A stretch of 64,000 nt of DNA from Thermoanaerobaculia bacterium (GTDB lineage: Bacteria > Acidobacteriota > Thermoanaerobaculia > Gp7-AA8), in assembly GCA_017883205.1 (NCBI GenBank), contig JADGNZ010000003.1, forward strand, positions 62,001-126,000. Reading direction: 5' to 3'. Under the pieces are notes generated by a model, which worked only from the letters and a program-made list of their open reading frames with translations, made no database searches and was not told the origin of the DNA. The translations under genes were made by a program, and so were the position numbers. The stretch's first letter is position 1. Each line of letters begins with the position of its first letter. Below, piece by piece: positions 60,299-64,000 of this stretch.

Positions 60299-60356
60299 GT
60301 CTTCGTGTGGCGATTGTAGCGGTTGACGTACGTTCAGCGCGGCACGAAGAGGCTCT

Positions 60357-62468
60357 TCAACTGCTCGCCCACATGCGGATCGACTCGATCTGGTAGTCGT
60401 TCCCCATGAATGTCACCAGGTCGCCGGCGGCGTGGCCGAGGAGCGCTTTGGCGACGTCGGACTGATTGGAATAGACGCCCTTCTCCGGCGCGGACTCCCA
60501 CGGCCCGAGGATCGTTACCTCGCGGCGCTCGTCGCCGTTTGCCAGACCGACTTTCGTTCCCACGCGGACGACCGACGTATCGACCTGCTCGGGATTGAGC
60601 ACCTGCACGCGCGAGATCTCCGCGGCCAGCTCGCCGACGCGTGCCGAAAGATACTCGGCTCTGGCACGCGCTGCTTTGTACTCGAAGTTCTCGCGCAAAT
60701 CGCCCATCTCCCGCGCGGCCTGAAGCGCGCGTGAGTTCGCCGGAATCTCCACCGTCTTCAGATTCGTCAGCTCGGCGCGCTTCTGCTCCAGCATTCCCGC
60801 CGTGGAGTAGACAGGCTCGGCCTCGGGCTCGCGAAGGTGCGGATACTTCATCATCGCGGCGTGCTTGGCGATCTCGCGCCGGTACTCTTCGATCGCGCCG
60901 TAGCGATCGAGCGTATCGACCAGCTTGCGAGCCTGTTCTTCGTTGTCGACGCCGGTGATGATCCGGAGCACGAGTCCGCCCTGATCGAACATGTCTTTGA
61001 GCCGGGCACGGACTGCATTGAACTCGTCGGAACTGATCGCGTCGATGATCTGGAAGAGCAGGTTGTAATTCGTCTTCTCAGTCAGCGTCTCCTGTTCGTT
61101 GAGCTGCTTGACGAACCAGTAGAAGGCGCGCGGATGACGGCGTGGGTAGCGAAGCGTCTCGTCGATCAGACGATCGCGAAGATCGTTGTGACCGCCCTCT
61201 TCGAGCGCGGTGACGATGAGCGACATGATGCGCGGCTCTTCGTCGAGGAAGAAGACCTCGGTGTAGACCTTCGGCCACTCCGGGTGCATCTCGCGCACCT
61301 GTGCGAGCGCGCGCTCACGAAGGGGTTTGTCGGTCATGGCGGCGATGACGCGTGACGCCAGCGGCCCGGTGATGAGGGTCTTCGGATCGATGAGCGTGGT
61401 GTATTCGCCGGGAAGCGTTTCAAGCGTCGCCGCGATCTGCCATGCTGCCGCCGGATCCCTCGGCGCTATGCGCGCGGCCTCGGCAGCGAGCTTGCCCGAG
61501 AAGTAATCCGCCAGATCCTTGCTCCGTGCGCTGTGCTTGCGTGCAAGATCGAGCTTGACCTTCGGTTCCGCGCGATCGAAGTCGCGCTTGATGGCCTGAT
61601 CGGCCTCGCCAGTCGACGAGCTCCACGAGTAGTTTGCCTTCGCGCCGCTGCCACTGATGACGATCTGCGTATTCTTGCGTGCCGCGGTCCACCAGGAGCT
61701 CCACTTCTCTTCGGGGACGATACCGATCACCGCATCACGTACCTCGGCCATCTGCATCGGCCGGCCAAAGCTCTGGAGGATTCTGGCGAAGAACTGCGAT
61801 GGTGACTTCTTCGCCTCGGCCTGCAATTTCTCGGCGTCGGTGAACTTCTCGCGCAGCACGTGGCCCGGCGGCAGAGCTACGAGATATTTCGCTGCCGCGC
61901 CGATGGGCATCGATACGCGCTCGCCTTTGTCGAAATCGAGCCGGGCGATGCCGAGCTCGGGATTCAACTCCGTGACGATGCCGGCGCCGCGGCCGGCCAT
62001 GAAATACATCTCGCCTTCGTCGTACCGAAGCCAGGTCTCGATCTTCTCCGCCTTCTCGACCGGGTTGCTGGTCGGATCGGAGAAACCGGCGAAGTCGTAG
62101 ACCCGTTGAAAGTTCTTGTGCGAACCGTGCGCGCCCCGCAGCGCCTGTTCGATCGTCGGACGCAGCGTGGCCGGATGCCGGGAAAGCCGGCCCAGCTCCT
62201 TCAGCACCTGAAGACGCAGCGGCCAGGCCTTCTTCTCGAGAAACGTGTCGGAGAGAAGCCCGAGGAGTGTATCGGATTGCGTGCGTTGCTCCGCCTTGCG
62301 AAGCGATCTGGCGATGGCGATGAATGAGTCGACGTCGCTCGGATCTTTTTCGAGCTGCGACATCCAAAGGGATTCGAGCTCGTCGAATTTTTTCTGATCG
62401 ATGGAACGCTGTGCATCTTCGCGGAACGGCAAAGTCGAAATCCCTCCGGGCGGAATAGAGCGGGCCAT
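60357..62468 (-). CDS. Long-form GreA-type transcription elongation factor
   Basis: 703 residues from ATG 62468. Residues ~1-530 are helical with an acidic, TPR-like character (KNFQRVYDFAGFSDPTSN, HPRAFYWFVKQLNEQETLT). Residues ~555-703 are a complete GreA: coiled coil AAREMGDLRENFEYKAARAR with the tip Asp and Glu, and a C-terminal FKBP-like VGTKVGLANGDERREVTILG. Chlamydial GreA is of similar size. It probably rescues backtracked RNA polymerase. The role of the N-terminal extension is unknown. Confidence 0.85.
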   Translation of the reverse strand: MARSIPPGGISTLPFREDAQRSIDQKKFDELESLWMSQLEKDPSDVDSFIAIARSLRKAEQRTQSDTLLGLLSDTFLEKKAWPLRLQVLKELGRLSRHPATLRPTIEQALRGAHGSHKNFQRVYDFAGFSDPTSNPVEKAEKIETWLRYDEGEMYFMAGRGAGIVTELNPELGIARLDFDKGERVSMPIGAAAKYLVALPPGHVLREKFTDAEKLQAEAKKSPSQFFARILQSFGRPMQMAEVRDAVIGIVPEEKWSSWWTAARKNTQIVISGSGAKANYSWSSSTGEADQAIKRDFDRAEPKVKLDLARKHSARSKDLADYFSGKLAAEAARIAPRDPAAAWQIAATLETLPGEYTTLIDPKTLITGPLASRVIAAMTDKPLRERALAQVREMHPEWPKVYTEVFFLDEEPRIMSLIVTALEEGGHNDLRDRLIDETLRYPRRHPRAFYWFVKQLNEQETLTEKTNYNLLFQIIDAISSDEFNAVRARLKDMFDQGGLVLRIITGVDNEEQARKLVDTLDRYGAIEEYRREIAKHAAMMKYPHLREPEAEPVYSTAGMLEQKRAELTNLKTVEIPANSRALQAAREMGDLRENFEYKAARARAEYLSARVGELAAEISRVQVLNPEQVDTSVVRVGTKVGLANGDERREVTILGPWESAPEKGVYSNQSDVAKALLGHAAGDLVTFMGNDYQIESIRMWASS

Positions 62469-62498
62469 TGTAGTGCAGCACACGCTAGAATCCCGCGC

Positions 62499-64000
62499 TT
62501 GAGCAACACTCCTGAGTCCGGCGCAGGTACAACCGTCCGCGCGTTACGACTTGGACTGGCCACCTTCGCTATCCTCGCTCTCGAGCTGGCCATCATCCGC
62601 TGGATGTCTCATCAGGTGCGGATCTTCGCGTACCTGAACAACGTGCTGCTCATGGCCAGCTTCCTCGGCATGGGCCTCGGCATCGCCATCGGCCGCCGCC
62701 GGCCGCGCCTGATCGACCTGGCGCTGCCGTCTCTGGTGGTGCTTGCCGCAATCCTGACCTTCTCGTCTCAACTGCACCTGCTGCGAATCGCCTTTCCTGA
62801 TCCAACGCTCTCAATCTGGGGTGCGGAGACGCTGCGCGGCAACGAGACGTTCATCACAAACCTGGCAAAGATCGTGGCGCTCTTCGCGCTGGTGGTCTGG
62901 ATCTTCATCTGTGCCGGCAGCGCCGTCGGACCGCTGTTCGCCAGCCTTCGTCCATTGCAGGCCTATACCGCCGACCTGGCCGGGTCACTTCTCGGCGTGG
63001 TCGCCATGACCGCCGCAGCGGTGCTCGGAACGACACCGCCACTCTGGCTGGCGCTGGCCGTGATTCCCCTGGTCGTCTTGTCTCCGCGCATTCTCTCGAT
63101 CGTTAGCGCAGTCGCCGTGGTGGTCCTCGCGCAACTCTCGGTTCAGCATGCGTTGTTCTCGCCGTACAACCGGCTCGATATCGGCTATTCGACAGTCATT
63201 CCCGGCCACCCGCTTGCGCTTGCAGCCAACCGTGACGCCCATCAACTGATGCTCGACCTGAGCGAGTCGAATATTTCCAATCCGCGCTTCACACCAGACC
63301 AGCAGGGCTTCCTGGCGACGTACCGCTACATGTACGACCTGCCGTTCCGCGTGCCAACAGGGAGAGGCCGGGCTCTCGTGGTGGGGGCAGGAACGGGAAA
63401 CGACGTCGCGGCCGCGCTGCGAAACGGTTTCGGTCAGGTCGTCTCCGTCGACATCGATCCGACGATCATCGCGGTCGGCAGACGCTTACATCCCGAGCAC
63501 CCTTACAGCAATGCTCGTGCGGTGCCGGTCGTCAACGATGCCCGCGCCTACTTCGAGCAACATCCTGACGAACGTTTCGACATCGTCTGTTTCGGCCTGC
63601 TGGATTCGCACGCCATGTTTTCTTCGATGTCGTCGTTGCGCCTCGACAACTACGTTTACACCGTTGCGTCGCTGCGCTCGGCCTGGAGGCACGTAGCTCC
63701 CGGCGGAGCGTTGAGCGTCTCATTCTCCGTTTACGCAGGAGACTGGATCGCAGACCGGATCTTTGCGGTGATCACGGAGGCCACCGGCCAGCGTCCCCGC
63801 GTCTTCGCGTTTCCCATCGCCACGGCGAAGACGTTCATCATCACAAAGGGACCTTCGCGGATGCCGAACCGCCCCCTGGTTTTCGAGGTATCGCAGGTCA
63901 CCGACCTCGTAGCCACGCGCGTGACCACCGACGACTGGCCCTTTCTCTATCTGAGACCGGACAGCTTCCCCACTGGCTACGTGACGATGCTGGCGTGCAT
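62499..64000 (+). CDS. Membrane-bound spermidine-synthase-like protein (partial)
   Basis: Open from TTG 62499 to the window edge (500 codons). About six helices in residues ~15-215 (LGLATFAILALELAIIRWM, VALFALVVWIFICAG) precede a Rossmann methyltransferase-like domain from ~285. That domain has ALVVGAGTGNDVAAALRNGF and VSVDIDPTIIAVGRRLHPEH, the latter like the polyamine synthase signature. Such fusions of a spermidine-synthase domain with a transporter-like membrane domain are widespread, but their substrates are mostly unknown. The TTG start is the first in frame, 30 bp from the divergent GreA-like start. Confidence 0.75.
   Translation, partial: MSNTPESGAGTTVRALRLGLATFAILALELAIIRWMSHQVRIFAYLNNVLLMASFLGMGLGIAIGRRRPRLIDLALPSLVVLAAILTFSSQLHLLRIAFPDPTLSIWGAETLRGNETFITNLAKIVALFALVVWIFICAGSAVGPLFASLRPLQAYTADLAGSLLGVVAMTAAAVLGTTPPLWLALAVIPLVVLSPRILSIVSAVAVVVLAQLSVQHALFSPYNRLDIGYSTVIPGHPLALAANRDAHQLMLDLSESNISNPRFTPDQQGFLATYRYMYDLPFRVPTGRGRALVVGAGTGNDVAAALRNGFGQVVSVDIDPTIIAVGRRLHPEHPYSNARAVPVVNDARAYFEQHPDERFDIVCFGLLDSHAMFSSMSSLRLDNYVYTVASLRSAWRHVAPGGALSVSFSVYAGDWIADRIFAVITEATGQRPRVFAFPIATAKTFIITKGPSRMPNRPLVFEVSQVTDLVATRVTTDDWPFLYLRPDSFPTGYVTMLAC

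Noticed and set aside
1-64000. tRNA or rRNA genes
   Set aside because: I looked for TTCRA-containing T-arm patterns and conserved rRNA blocks and found none that fold; a covariance scan would be needed to exclude them fully.

Overview
This window is about 60% GC, densely packed and mostly housekeeping. The gene set suggests a member of the Acidobacteriota or a close relative: a Ser/Thr kinase with a PD40/TolB-like sensor tail, an S46 dipeptidyl peptidase, a long GreA-like factor, acidic TPR proteins and many palindromic or heptamer-periodic intergenic repeats. This assignment is inference from gene content, because no rRNA or tRNA gene is visible. The first and last genes run off the window.

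Layout. 1-6.5 kb (minus): an ABC-2-type permease, a VOC protein, cobalamin-dependent methionine synthase (metH) behind what reads as a SAM-II riboswitch plus terminator, and a sterol-desaturase-family hydroxylase. 6.7-18 kb: a tandem AhbA/AhbB-like protein and a membrane glycosyltransferase-like protein, prfC, a small heat-shock protein, arginine deiminase with carbamate kinase, a BrnT-type toxin-antitoxin locus, and truA-thiL. 18-27 kb (minus): a large TPR protein and the conserved translation cluster ffh, (inserted gene), rpsP, khpA, rimM, trmD, rplS, rnhB. 27-34 kb: an SGNH/MBOAT O-acyltransferase pair, a ferredoxin-MBL hydrolase, several unrecognised small genes, a 21-bp-period repeat array and a TrkA/RCK potassium channel. 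34.8-38 kb (plus): an RlmA-like methyltransferase, a GT2, tmk and holB. A putative small RNA follows, then selB, a ParE-type toxin-antitoxin pair, polA, a secreted metallopeptidase, an anti-sigma kinase with a STAS protein, an RRM protein, lepA, a GNAT, an S46 peptidase, a Ser/Thr kinase and a 3-hydroxyisobutyrate-dehydrogenase-like enzyme. 56.9-57.2 kb holds a second 21-bp array. 57.8-60.3 kb holds a ferredoxin and a three-gene phospholipid cluster (CDP-alcohol transferase, acyltransferase, CdsA-like). The window ends with a long GreA-type factor and a membrane-bound spermidine-synthase-like protein.

Most striking signals: (1) a SAM-II-like aptamer upstream of metH whose loop is perfectly complementary to the 5' arm of a terminator, so a transcription-attenuation switch can be read directly; (2) a BrnT toxin read in frame into a second copy of its neighbouring antitoxin domain, with a strong internal ribosome-binding site; (3) two sequence-unrelated arrays, each of about 17 units with a 21-bp period (two helical turns or seven codons), plus many heptamer repeats; (4) a 17-bp-spaced sigma-70-like promoter and a rho-independent terminator bracketing about 300 nt of non-coding DNA before selB; (5) GTAG-headed paired palindromes that look like REP/BIME elements.
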